IMG/VR virus record: IMGVR_UViG_3300030329_003886
Location: 1 to 41,778 of that record
From: a virus
Strand: one strand, 5' to 3'
DNA length: 41,778 nucleotides
Below, piece after piece: positions 5,835 through 12,636 of this stretch. Numbering within the stretch: the stretch's first letter is position 1; every line of letters begins with the position of its first letter. The notes below the pieces were generated by a model, which saw nothing but the letters and a program-made list of their open reading frames with translations, ran no database searches and was not told the DNA's origin. The translations under genes and the position numbers were made by a program.

Positions 5835-6355
5835 TCTATTTCCTCAAACACAGCGTCCTCGGCCTCAAGCAAAGGCTGATAGTCAGCGAGTAGTGCGTCA
5901 ATCTTCTGTTTAATTTCTTTTTCAGACAAGGACTCAAGCGTTCCTGTTCTTATTTCTTTTCTCTCTACATAGAGTCCGGCGGCACGGCCTCGTTGCACCT
6001 CAGCGGAAACGGCGGCGGTGAGATTGCCTTTATCAATAGCCTGGTCTCTAATTTCTGCCAGTTTCCTTATGTGTCGAGAAAAAGTGACATCAAATTTTTG
6101 CTGTAGTTCGGCCTCGAGTTCTTGTATGTACCTAACAACTAAAGGGTATTTTCTAGGGTTGGTTAGTTCCGCCGCAGAAACACCGGCTCTGGTTTTAGAA
6201 TAACCTGCGTCAATGGCGCATTGTGTCTTGGTTTTACTGCCATCATTATAGACCAGTTCCCTAGCAAAGCGTTTTTGCTTATCAGTCAAGTGGCGAACAT
6301 TCTTCCCCGATGGATTGTTGGACCCAGTAGGTCCTTTTTGTCCTTTAACACCCAT
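5831..6355 (-). CDS. terS: Terminase small subunit-like protein
   Basis: A 174-residue protein. Residues about 22-60 read LTDKQKRFARELV, then an AIDAGYSKTRAG helix-turn-helix with NP following. This is the N-terminal DNA-binding pattern of the Terminase_2 small-subunit family. A central helical region that would oligomerise and an acidic C-terminus follow. Small terminases bind pac or cos DNA and pass it to the large ATPase. No large terminase gene is in the window, which is unusual for such a gene's immediate neighbourhood. GGAGG precedes ATG 6355. A set of CTCAGT repeats lies just upstream and could be its binding site. Confidence 0.75.
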   Translation of the reverse strand: MGVKGQKGPTGSNNPSGKNVRHLTDKQKRFARELVYNDGSKTKTQCAIDAGYSKTRAGVSAAELTNPRKYPLVVRYIQELEAELQQKFDVTFSRHIRKLAEIRDQAIDKGNLTAAVSAEVQRGRAAGLYVERKEIRTGTLESLSEKEIKQKIDALLADYQPLLEAEDAVFEEIE

Positions 6356-6374
6356 TTTGCCTCCTTTTTTATAG

Positions 6375-6383
6375 ATTATAACA
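6375..6383 (-). promoter_or_regulatory. Extended -10 promoter of the small terminase-like gene
   Basis: The minus strand reads TGTTATAAT (6383-6375), an extended -10 box, with no good -35. The transcript would begin about 12 bases before ATG 6355, just far enough to include the GGAGG site. The CTCAGT repeats start 34 bases upstream and could hold an activator. Confidence 0.5.
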
Positions 6384-6413
6384 GTATTTTACACTAAAAA
6401 GGTAATTAAAAGT

Positions 6414-6506
6414 AACCTCAGTTTCTCAGTTCAACCTCAGTCGCTCAAACTGAGACTCAAACCCTTATAAACACTGGCTTTGAGGGCAACCTCAGTTCCT
6501 CAGTCG
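6414..6506. repeat. CTCAGT repeat cluster upstream of terS
   Basis: CTCAGT occurs at 6417, 6425, 6436, 6491 and 6499, with the inverse ACTGAG at 6449 and one outlier at 6622. Two 19-base blocks, 6414-6432 (AACCTCAGTTTCTCAGTTC) and 6488-6506 (AACCTCAGTTCCTCAGTCG), are near-identical with a period of 74. This resembles a small-terminase (pac or cos) binding array, or activator sites for the terS promoter. Confidence 0.6.
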
Positions 6507-6810
6507 AACATTAGGGTTTTGGTTTTGATAGTTGAAAACAAAAAATGGTGAAAATAGAACTTAGAAATGAGGTTTAGTTAAAAACACTGTATATAGGGTT
6601 TCTCCGGGGCCTAATTCCTATCTCAGTCCTACTTTTGTAGAAATGAGGTTTTTGGGTGTTTGTTGTAGCGCAACAACAAAACAGCCCCCATAAAACAACA
6701 AGACTTTTTAGAACGATTCTAAAAAAGAAGCCCTTTTTGGCCCTGGTCCCCGGTCCTTTTACCCCAAACCTAAATTTAGCCCCTTCCTCAAAGGCCCGTA
6801 AACAAAGGGC

Positions 6811-6830
6811 TATGGGACACATGGTATAAT
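6811..6830 (+). promoter_or_regulatory. Plus-strand promoter P4
   Basis: TATGGGACACATGG followed by TATAAT (6825-6830); TGG before the -10 makes it an extended -10 promoter. The spacer word TATGGGACA is shared with P1 and nearly with P2 and P3, so these four promoters form a family. The target is the 6954-7304 gene. Confidence 0.65.
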
Positions 6831-6953
6831 ATAAGGGTGTCTTAAAAAGCACAATGCGATCTTTAACAACCGGATGCCATAGAAGGGTGCATGGACAACA
6901 TGACACCAAGCAAAACTTAATTTTAAATTTAATAAAATACAAGGAAAATAACT

Positions 6954-7304
6954 ATGAATAACTATATTGGAAAAAGAATACACTACGAATGGGACATGGA
7001 AACTCTTTGCGAAGAACATGGGGTTATTGACCATGACCACCATAGTGTAGGCGATTTAGAACGCCTTGTTTCAGCTTATCTAAATTACTGGGACTACGAT
7101 GATGAACTCATTTATTCTTTTGATCTGGTTCTGGTGCAAGATTTCTGGACAGAAGATGAGGGAAGAATACACAGAGAATGGTATTACCTAGACACCTGTA
7201 CTCTTGAGTTCAATCCACCACTTCCAGCAAAATACTTGCAAAAGGAATTTGAAAAATCATTACCGACTATCAGAAAGTTACAGTTCAAAAAACCTATCAA
7301 GTAA
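6954..7304 (+). CDS. Single-gene cassette, hypothetical acidic protein
   Basis: A 116-residue protein rich in Asp, Glu, Tyr, Trp and His (DHDHHSVGD, YWDYDDELIYSFDLVLVQDFW). Unrecognised. ATG 6954 has AAGGAAAA upstream. It is expressed alone from P4 and closed by the terminator at 7311-7340, between two minus-strand operons. Strongly acidic, aromatic small phage proteins sometimes act as inhibitors or DNA mimics, but nothing specific supports that here. Confidence 0.7.
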   Translation: MNNYIGKRIHYEWDMETLCEEHGVIDHDHHSVGDLERLVSAYLNYWDYDDELIYSFDLVLVQDFWTEDEGRIHREWYYLDTCTLEFNPPLPAKYLQKEFEKSLPTIRKLQFKKPIK

Positions 7305-7310
7305 AACAAG

Positions 7311-7340
7311 AAACCCACATCATTCATTTGGTGTGGGTTT
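7311..7340 (+). terminator. Terminator after the 6954-7304 gene
   Basis: A 9-bp stem AAACCCACA/TGTGGGTTT (7311-7319 with 7332-7340), 12-base loop, followed by TTCTTT. It starts 7 bases past the stop codon. Confidence 0.85.
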
Positions 7341-7357
7341 TTCTTTGTCTGAAATTA

Positions 7358-7383
7358 AGCCGGGGGAGTTATTTCCCCCGGCT
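7358..7383 (-). terminator. Strong hairpin ending the 7426-10456 operon
   Basis: A perfect 10-bp GC-rich stem AGCCGGGGGA/TCCCCCGGCT (7358-7367 with 7374-7383), loop GTTATT, about 43 bases past the stop of the last minus-strand gene. The T-run on the minus side is weak (TTAATTT). Confidence 0.7.
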
Positions 7384-7425
7384 CAACACGAGCCGTTCCT
7401 TAACGCGCAAACATTTCTTCTCGGC

Positions 7426-7665
7426 TCATTTGTTTGTTTTCTCCCCTGAAACAACGGCGATCAGTTTGTCCAAGTACCACCGGGCCTTCTTTAGATCCTC
7501 GATTGGTTTTCCCTTATGCCTGAATCTCAAAAGATACTTCAAGATGTTCCCGAGCAAGTAGCCAATGAATCCCTGGTCCCCGATCCCCGCTTCAATAACC
7601 TCGATCACTTCCATTCCACCTTGATTATAATGCGGTGGGTGGTTGACCATATCCTCCTTGCTCAT
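7426..7665 (-). CDS. DUF3310 family protein
   Basis: A 79-residue protein with the hallmark order of DUF3310: VNHPPHYN, then G-EVIEVIEA, then GYLLGNILKYLLRF, then EDLKKARWYLDKL. This helical domain is common in tailed phages and is often found near nucleotide-metabolism or replication genes. The name nucleotide kinase, sometimes given to it, is unsupported. I start it at ATG 7665, which overlaps the upstream TAA and lies behind GGAGGC. Confidence 0.85.
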   Translation of the reverse strand: MSKEDMVNHPPHYNQGGMEVIEVIEAGIGDQGFIGYLLGNILKYLLRFRHKGKPIEDLKKARWYLDKLIAVVSGEKTNK

Positions 7666-7871
7666 TAACCGCCTCCGGCCTTTTCCCATTCCCCGATTGC
7701 CTGTGAGGTGCAGTGCGTATCACCTCTTTTGACCTTATTAACAAACCAATCGGCAAAATCGCCTTGGTGTTCGTCAAACCATTTTATAAACTTCGGGTCG
7801 TAGCGTTTGATATGCACCCCCTCAACAACTGGTCGAGTTGGGTTCATGCGTTGCCAGTTTTTTATCTTCAC
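7665..7871 (-). CDS. Small hypothetical protein
   Basis: A 68-residue protein, unrecognised, aromatic and basic (FIKWFDEHQGDFADWFVNKV). The start is GTG 7871 behind GGAG. It overlaps the upstream stop by 4 bases and the downstream ATG by 1, so it is tightly coupled. Confidence 0.6.
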   Translation of the reverse strand: MKIKNWQRMNPTRPVVEGVHIKRYDPKFIKWFDEHQGDFADWFVNKVKRGDTHCTSQAIGEWEKAGGG

Positions 7872-8137
7872 TGTGTCTCCTCTCGCATAAACACCGGTGT
7901 TTGTTTGCCCACATAGGCCCCGGTCACATTAAATTCCATGTACTCCACGGCGTCCTCGTAATCCATGTCTCTTTCCAGTACCTCAATGCACTTGTCATAA
8001 CTATAAACCGCCCTCGGTGGTCCCCACTCCAAAGACATGCCTATAAAGGCGTCTTCAAAACCGTCCGCTAAAAGCGCGGATTGGTCCGTTTCCTCAAGGT
8101 AGCGGGTCCAGTCCTCTAATCGTGTTTTACCGTACAC
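7868..8137 (-). CDS. Conserved small phage protein
   Basis: An 89-residue protein. The stretch FEDAFIGMS...AVYSYDKCIEVLERD-MDYEDAVEYMEFNVTGAYVG is a pattern I recognise as widespread in small phage proteins with no assigned function. The start is GTG 8137 behind GGAGG. Confidence 0.7.
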   Translation of the reverse strand: MYGKTRLEDWTRYLEETDQSALLADGFEDAFIGMSLEWGPPRAVYSYDKCIEVLERDMDYEDAVEYMEFNVTGAYVGKQTPVFMREETQ

Positions 8138-8138
8138 A

Positions 8139-8321
8139 CTATCCTCCCGTCGTTGGGGTTGGGTAGGCGTTCTCGGGGCGCTGATAGGAATTTTTCTCGG
8201 CCTCCTGGATAAGCTTCCTTACCTTTTTCCCCAGTTTAGCGTCATTGGGGTAATCGTAGGCCAACGCTTTAAGTTCTTTAAGTCCAAGGGACTGGTGTTC
8301 TTTGTTTCTTACTCTAATCAT
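8139..8321 (-). CDS. Small basic hypothetical protein
   Basis: A 60-residue helical, Lys-rich protein with a Pro/Thr tail (YPTPTTGG). Unrecognised. ATG 8321 follows GAGAGAAGG and a 185-base leader full of inverted repeats. Confidence 0.6.
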   Translation of the reverse strand: MIRVRNKEHQSLGLKELKALAYDYPNDAKLGKKVRKLIQEAEKNSYQRPENAYPTPTTGG

Positions 8322-8347
8322 ACCTTCTCTCGATAAAGTGCCCCATT

Positions 8348-8434
8348 GTCTATAAGTGGTTTCTAGGATTAAAGCACGTCCCCACCAATAGACTATCGAA
8401 CTGGGGCGTACCCGTATTTCAACAGACGTGCTTT
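8348..8434. promoter_or_regulatory. Overlapping alternative hairpins in leader
   Basis: Hairpin A: GTCTATAAGTGG (8348-8359) with CCACCAATAGAC (8382-8393), two mismatches. Hairpin B: AAAGCACGTC (8371-8380) with GACGTGCTTT (8425-8434), 10 perfect bp, with an inner 4-bp CCCA/TGGG stem. A and B share 8382-8393 and cannot form fully together. B ends in T-rich sequence on both strands, like a terminator. This is the leader of the 8139-8321 gene on the minus strand. Confidence 0.45.
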
Positions 8435-8440
8435 TTCCAT
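8393..8440 (-). pseudogene. Possible remnant of a small gene (MEKARLLKYGYAPVR)
   Basis: A 15-codon frame from ATG 8440 to TAG. Upstream in the same frame come a TAG (8446-8444), then VVDRVPYESMRD, then the TAA that ends the 8507-8722 gene. The sequence on both sides of the stops looks like ordinary protein, suggesting a small gene or C-terminal extension broken by nonsense mutations. It has no clear ribosome site. Confidence 0.25.
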
Positions 8441-8506
8441 GGTCTAGTCGCGCATACTCTCATAGGGAACGCGGTCCACGACCAGACTACGAGTAGGAAG
8501 ACCCGA

Positions 8507-8722
8507 TTATGAAAAACCGCGTTCTTGAATCTCGTACATGTAGTCACTCTTAGCGTCAAGGTGAGCCTCCATCGCTTCGCCGTTCTCGATGTAATCGTTT
8601 TCAATATATGCCAAGAACAGTTCTTCGATAGACACGTCCCGAGCTAAAGCGGCGGTCCTGGCCTTACCAAAACTCTCCGCATTAAGAGACAATCTTATTA
8701 TTTGTTTTTGTTTTCCTATCAT
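8507..8722 (-). CDS. Small ribbon-helix-helix-like protein
   Basis: A 71-residue protein. IIRLSLNAESFGKARTAALA followed by SIEELFLAYIE has the strand-helix-helix pattern of Arc/MetJ-type DNA binders, with an acidic C-terminal tail. I start it at ATG 8722; an in-frame extension upstream has no ribosome site. The last codons lie in an inverted repeat GAACGCGGT/ACCGCGTTC (8467-8475 with 8516-8524). It may regulate phage promoters, for example the control region at 10505-10548. Confidence 0.55.
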   Translation of the reverse strand: MIGKQKQIIRLSLNAESFGKARTAALARDVSIEELFLAYIENDYIENGEAMEAHLDAKSDYMYEIQERGFS

Positions 8723-8759
8723 GTCCCATAAGGTTACATAAAAGGACGCAAAAAAGCAA

Positions 8760-9026
8760 CTAAAAAATGTCGCCAACGTCTTTTCCTCCTTGGTCCCCGG
8801 ACTCAAAACTATCGATCATGGCATCAATCGAGGCCGCGCCTTCCTTCTGTCGAACTCGTTTCCATTCCCGACTTATTAACCGCCGGACAAACTGACTGGA
8901 ACTGCGCCATTGTCTTCGACTCATAATGTCCAGGTTCCTTTTTTCAATGGACGTGAGCCGGATATTTATTTGCGTGTCCTTTTTATCCTTTTGCTTTGGT
9001 GTTTTTTGTTTTACTTCCCGAACCAT
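8760..9026 (-). CDS. Ribbon-helix-helix DNA-binding protein
   Basis: An 88-residue protein with a basic N-terminus, then TQINIRLTSIEKRNLDIMS as strand and first helix, then SSSQFVRRLISREW as second helix. This is a typical RHH (Arc-like) repressor, with an acidic tail. AGGGGAGG precedes ATG 9026. It overlaps the end of the helicase gene by 16 bases and so is made with it. It is a likely autoregulator of this operon or of the divergent replication operon. Confidence 0.65.
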   Translation of the reverse strand: MVREVKQKTPKQKDKKDTQINIRLTSIEKRNLDIMSRRQWRSSSQFVRRLISREWKRVRQKEGAASIDAMIDSFESGDQGGKDVGDIF

Positions 9027-10456
9027 TGTCGTACCTCCCCTAAAACTTCATTGGATATGTCCACTTTTTTCTTTAAAGACGCTAAAATTTTCTCGTCCAC
9101 CGTGTTTTCACACACCAGATCAATATAAGTACAGCTTTTGTCTTGTCCAATGCGGTGAATCCGGTCCTCTGCCTGTATTCTTAGCTCTAAATCATAGCTG
9201 TTGGAGTAAAAAATCATGTGAGAAGCCGCCGTTAAGGTCAGTCCACGGCCCCCGGTGTGCGGATTAGAGACAAAGAATCGAAGCGGGTGGTCCGGGTCTT
9301 GAAAGTTATCAAGAATAGTTTCCCGGTCCTTTTGTGAGGTCTTCCCGTAATAAGAAGCCACGCTATTTTCCCCATAAACCTCGGCTATTTTCTTGGTCAA
9401 GTGCTCTATGTCTGTTTGAAATACCGCAAAAACTACAGCCTTACCACTGATTTCTTCCAATATATTAAGCGTTTCTCCTATGCGGTTGTTCTTGAGCACC
9501 TGGACCTCCCCCGAAGGTGCGCGCAGACTTCCCGCAACAATTTGTTGCAATCGCATTAACTGAGTCAGCACCGTTTGAGTGGTGTACACTTCGTCCGCGA
9601 TAATCATTAGCGCTTCTTTTCTCATCTGCTCATAGGCTTTTTTCTGTTCATCACTAAGCTCAACGCTTCGTTGCATGTAAACCTTTTCCGGTAGATCTAA
9701 ACATTTGTCCTTGGTGTAGCGAGCAGAGAACTCTTTGAGCATACCTTGCAGTTCGTCCATTCGATGATACCCAACGATTTCTTGAAAACTGTTGTGGCCC
9801 ATGCGCCGCATTTTAGTAATCGCATATCTTGCTTTGAACGCATAATAACTTTTGAACCCTAATAATAAGGGATTAAGGAAAGCGCATTGCGCGTATAGAT
9901 CAAGAGGTGTTTTGGTCACAGGAAACCCGGTCAGTATTCTTTTATAGGAGGCTTCTCGGGACAACCCCAATAAGTTTTTGGTGCGCTTGGCTTTAGGGTT
10001 CTTAATTAAGGTGCTCTCGTCCACGGCAATCATGGTTTCGTGCCCTAAAACAAAAGCTCGCGCAAATTTAAGCCCTTTTTCCGTGGAAAATGCTTCAACA
10101 TTCATGGTCATAATCTCTAATCTTTCCGGGTGTTCCTCTAAAACCAGGCCGCAATAGGCTTGTTTCCACTTCTGCGTATGGTTGGGTTGCCACACCACCA
10201 CTTCCCTCTCGATTCGTTCGGGCAAATGCTTTGGTATTTCGTTCTTGTCCCAATTCCTTAAGTTTCCTTTCGGTGTTATAATTAACACCGCATTTATTTT
10301 GTCGGCCTCAAAAAGCACTGCGGCGTTGTCCAGGAGAACTTTCGATTTGCCGAGGCCCATCTCTAAAAAGAGGGCAAACTCTTTGCGAAAGGCTGAACGG
10401 GCCAACGTCTTCTCTTGGTGCTTGTAAGGCTCCGTTTGATACTTATAGTTTTTCAT
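9011..10456 (-). CDS. SNF2/DEAD-like superfamily 2 helicase
   Basis: A 481-residue protein with a full SF2 Swi2/Snf2-type core. In order: EMGLGKSKV Walker A (residues about 32-40), DEST motif II (about 146-149), LTGFPV motif III (about 175-180), SNPHTGGRGLTLTAASHMIF motif V, and QAEDRIHRIGQ motif VI. It is compact, without the accessory domains of chromatin remodellers, like the helicases of many podoviruses and siphoviruses (T7-independent replication modules). It probably remodels protein-DNA or branched DNA during replication or recombination. I start it at ATG 10456 with AAGGA upstream; a TTG 30 bases earlier is the alternative. It is the first gene of the minus operon. Confidence 0.85.
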   Translation of the reverse strand: MKNYKYQTEPYKHQEKTLARSAFRKEFALFLEMGLGKSKVLLDNAAVLFEADKINAVLIITPKGNLRNWDKNEIPKHLPERIEREVVVWQPNHTQKWKQAYCGLVLEEHPERLEIMTMNVEAFSTEKGLKFARAFVLGHETMIAVDESTLIKNPKAKRTKNLLGLSREASYKRILTGFPVTKTPLDLYAQCAFLNPLLLGFKSYYAFKARYAITKMRRMGHNSFQEIVGYHRMDELQGMLKEFSARYTKDKCLDLPEKVYMQRSVELSDEQKKAYEQMRKEALMIIADEVYTTQTVLTQLMRLQQIVAGSLRAPSGEVQVLKNNRIGETLNILEEISGKAVVFAVFQTDIEHLTKKIAEVYGENSVASYYGKTSQKDRETILDNFQDPDHPLRFFVSNPHTGGRGLTLTAASHMIFYSNSYDLELRIQAEDRIHRIGQDKSCTYIDLVCENTVDEKILASLKKKVDISNEVLGEVRQWFGK

Positions 10457-10504
10457 TCTTATATTAGTCCTTCTATCGTATAACAATTCTTCTTATTGTT
10501 TTTT

Positions 10505-10548
10505 ATTGTTGACAATAAAAGTATATCCGGTATATACTTCTCCTGCAA
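10505..10548. promoter_or_regulatory. Overlapping divergent promoters with shared palindrome
   Basis: Plus promoter: TTGACA (10509-10514) and TATACT (10533-10538; spacer 18, or TATATA with spacer 16). Minus promoter: TTGCAG (10548-10543), 17 bases, TATACT (10525-10520). The two -10 boxes are the arms of an inverted repeat AGTATAT-CCGGT-ATATACT (10520-10538). A second palindrome ATTGTTGACAAT (10505-10516) covers the plus -35. Polymerase cannot occupy both promoters at once, and a dimeric repressor could block both. It controls the helicase operon (left) and the replication operon (right). Confidence 0.65.
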
Positions 10549-10598
10549 CCTGAAATTGGAGAAGAAGTTGCACAACAATTTTATACGAGGAAAAACAA

Positions 10599-10841
10599 AT
10601 GAACGAAACGTTGAAAGCATTAATAACTCTGGCTCTACAGTTATCCGAAGCGGAAAGAAAGCAATTCTCCGCGATCCTAACCCTAAGTACCCTTAGTCTA
10701 ATGGCAGTCGAAGACACCACAGACGAAGCTCTTTTGCGCGCAAAAGAAAAACAAGAAGAACTAGACCAACTAGACGAGTCTTGGAAAATACGCCCTATTA
10801 CAACAGAGGTCGCAGACATTGGTCCTGGGGAGTGGGACTAA
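10599..10841 (+). CDS. Small hypothetical protein, first gene of replication operon
   Basis: An 80-residue helical acidic protein, unrecognised. GAGG lies upstream of ATG 10599. Its TAA overlaps the next ATG (TAATG), so the two are coupled. Being first behind the switch promoter it could be regulatory, but no DNA-binding motif is visible. Confidence 0.6.
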   Translation: MNETLKALITLALQLSEAERKQFSAILTLSTLSLMAVEDTTDEALLRAKEKQEELDQLDESWKIRPITTEVADIGPGEWD

Positions 10842-11152
10842 TGAGCATAGAAGTTAAAATACACTACTATGAAGTAGTAGAAGCCATTGAATTGTATATA
10901 AAAGAAAACTACAACATGGACTTAGACTTGGATATTTACTCCGAGAATTGTGTGTTAGCGGAAGGTATCGTGGAGGTGGAATACCATGAAATAGAACCTG
11001 TTTACAAAAAACACAAGAACGGGAAGGTGGTCAAAAGTCAACACGGGCACCCTGTCGTTGATCGTGAAAACTCTAAGTACGCAAAAAAACACATTTCTTT
11101 TGATGAAGCAGCCTCGTTTGTTTTTAGCATCAACAATAAAAGCGGGTATTGA
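10841..11152 (+). CDS. Small hypothetical protein
   Basis: A 103-residue protein. VKIHYYEVVEAIELYIKENY and KKHKNGKVVKSQHG are patterns I associate with uncharacterised proteins in marine phage replication modules. I start it at ATG 10841, which overlaps the upstream stop. Confidence 0.6.
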   Translation: MSIEVKIHYYEVVEAIELYIKENYNMDLDLDIYSENCVLAEGIVEVEYHEIEPVYKKHKNGKVVKSQHGHPVVDRENSKYAKKHISFDEAASFVFSINNKSGY

Positions 11153-11154
11153 TA

Positions 11155-11745
11155 ATGACAAAGAAAAAAGAAGACAACATCATCGACCTGTTTGAACAAT
11201 CGGTTGAAAAGAAAGTCACAAAAGTTAAGGACCAGGACCTTGGTTCCCTGTCCAAAGACATGAATGATATGCTCGAGATCGGTGGCCTTATTGGCAACGC
11301 TGAGGAAAAACTTAAGCGATTAAAAGAACAGTACCGACAGTACAGCGAGGAAACTATCCCGGAGAAGATGAAGGAACTTGGAATCAGCGATCTGCGCATG
11401 GACGACGGCTCGCGTATTTCAGTTGATCCTTTCTACTCTGCACGGATCACGGAACAAAATAAGGAAGAAGCGCACCAGTGGCTAAGAGACAATGGTCGTG
11501 GCGACCTTATAAAGAACGTCGTTAGCATTAATTTCGCGGCAGGCGAAGACGACGAAGCAAAAAAGACAATGGACACCCTGGCAAAACAGGGACTAGAGCC
11601 TATGCAAAAGGAGGCGGTCCACCCATCTACGCTCAAAGCCGAAGTAAAGGCGCTTATTGAGAGTGGCGAAACCGCGTTTGACAGTGGCACACAGAAACTA
11701 TTTTCCGTGTACACAGGACAACGCACAAAAGTAATAAAGAACTAA
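11155..11745 (+). CDS. Putative replication accessory protein (Gp157-like outline)
   Basis: A 196-residue protein. The N-terminal half is a long helix or coiled coil (about residues 10-75, EEKLKRLKEQYRQYSEETIPEKM), followed by a small alpha/beta domain. The C-terminal part has HPSTLKAEVKALIESGE and LFSVYTGQ, which recalls proteins found beside single-strand-binding and recombination genes in many phages. The start is ATG 11155, 2 bases after the upstream stop. The function is uncertain; the gene neighbourhood points to DNA replication or recombination. Confidence 0.5.
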   Translation: MTKKKEDNIIDLFEQSVEKKVTKVKDQDLGSLSKDMNDMLEIGGLIGNAEEKLKRLKEQYRQYSEETIPEKMKELGISDLRMDDGSRISVDPFYSARITEQNKEEAHQWLRDNGRGDLIKNVVSINFAAGEDDEAKKTMDTLAKQGLEPMQKEAVHPSTLKAEVKALIESGETAFDSGTQKLFSVYTGQRTKVIKN

Positions 11746-11765
11746 ATATATAAGGATGAAAGTAT

Positions 11766-12566
11766 ATGGCTAGTAAAAAAGCGAATGGTAGTAGCTCTAC
11801 TAAGAAGACCGACCTTACCGCATTGTTTGAAAAACATGCCGGACAAGGCTTCGGAGAAGTGGGCGCGGACGATTTAAACACTCCGCGAATACAAATCATA
11901 CAGGCGTTATCCCCTGTTCTGAACAAAACAAAACCGGAGTATCATGCTGATGCAAGTGCCGGGGATTTTCTGTTCACAGGGAACAACTCTGTCATCGACG
12001 GACAAGAGGGATTTTTATTCCAACCTTGTTGGTACGATAGAAACTATGTTGAGTGGCGACTCAGAGAAGACGGAGGCGGTTTAGTCTCTGTTCACCCTGC
12101 CGACACCGAACTGGTTTATCAAGCAGAACGGGACCCGCAGTACCGCGACATCTTGACTAAAAGCGACGGTTCTAAAACTCAACTGGTCAACACTGGAAAC
12201 CATTACGGACTGTTGCACCTTAACGATACAGCCTATCGTTGTGTGATTAACATGTCTGGTTCTCAGCTAAAGCACTCAAGATCATGGAACAACATGGTTG
12301 TGACCCAAGTGGTTAAAGGCAAGAAAGGCACGTTTACACCGCCTTCCTTTGCTCAACTGTACCGCATAAACATCAAAGAGGAGTCCAACGCAAAGGGCAC
12401 CTGGTTTGGTTTTAATGTGGCCATGGAATCATTACTGACTGACCCAGAGCAGTTTAACGAAGGACAAACCTTCGCTGACTTCTGTGAAGAAGGAGGTATG
12501 TCTGCCTTGAGTAAACCTGCCAGCAAGGGCGCAATAGAAAACCAATCTGAAAAGGATTGGGAATAA
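11766..12566 (+). CDS. Putative single-stranded DNA-binding protein
   Basis: A 266-residue protein. After a Ser/Lys-rich tail, the pattern NTPRIQIIQALSPVLN...YHADASAGDFLFTG...EGFLFQPCWYDRNYVEW is one I recognise from phage proteins placed next to primase or polymerase genes and often called ssDNA-binding proteins. It ends in an acidic tail with a terminal aromatic (SEKDWE), like SSB and T7 gp2.5 C-termini that contact replication partners. The primase gene product ends the same way (KKDWEDE). AAGGATGAAAG precedes ATG 11766. The role is inferred from pattern, tail and position. Confidence 0.55.
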   Translation: MASKKANGSSSTKKTDLTALFEKHAGQGFGEVGADDLNTPRIQIIQALSPVLNKTKPEYHADASAGDFLFTGNNSVIDGQEGFLFQPCWYDRNYVEWRLREDGGGLVSVHPADTELVYQAERDPQYRDILTKSDGSKTQLVNTGNHYGLLHLNDTAYRCVINMSGSQLKHSRSWNNMVVTQVVKGKKGTFTPPSFAQLYRINIKEESNAKGTWFGFNVAMESLLTDPEQFNEGQTFADFCEEGGMSALSKPASKGAIENQSEKDWE

Positions 12567-12636
12567 TTGTTGTTAGCTTAGGGACTCTATACTTTTAACG
12601 CAAGGGGAGTATGGGGTCCCTTCTCTAAGGGGCACC

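Larger units (their letters stand above)
6356..6953. other. 598-bp non-coding region
   Basis: The longest stretch without a convincing gene. It holds the terS promoter, the CTCAGT cluster, an imperfect hairpin TTGTTGT-AGCGCA-ACAACAA (6660-6679), and a plus-strand promoter (6811-6830) followed by a leader of about 115 bases to ATG 6954. Open frames inside it on the minus strand have implausible composition and no ribosome site. It is a candidate for the packaging site or a replication origin. Confidence 0.6.

Noticed and set aside
6574-7043. Minus-strand frames in the non-coding region and under the 6954 gene
   Set aside because: Cys/Phe-rich composition, no ribosome site, and overlap with a well-supported promoter, gene and terminator on the plus strand.
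8371-8434. Possible tRNA: acceptor-like stem with GTTCGA in the loop
   Set aside because: The stem is 10 bp instead of 7, the GTTCGA is not in a 5-bp T arm, and no anticodon arm or CCA-compatible end can be drawn.
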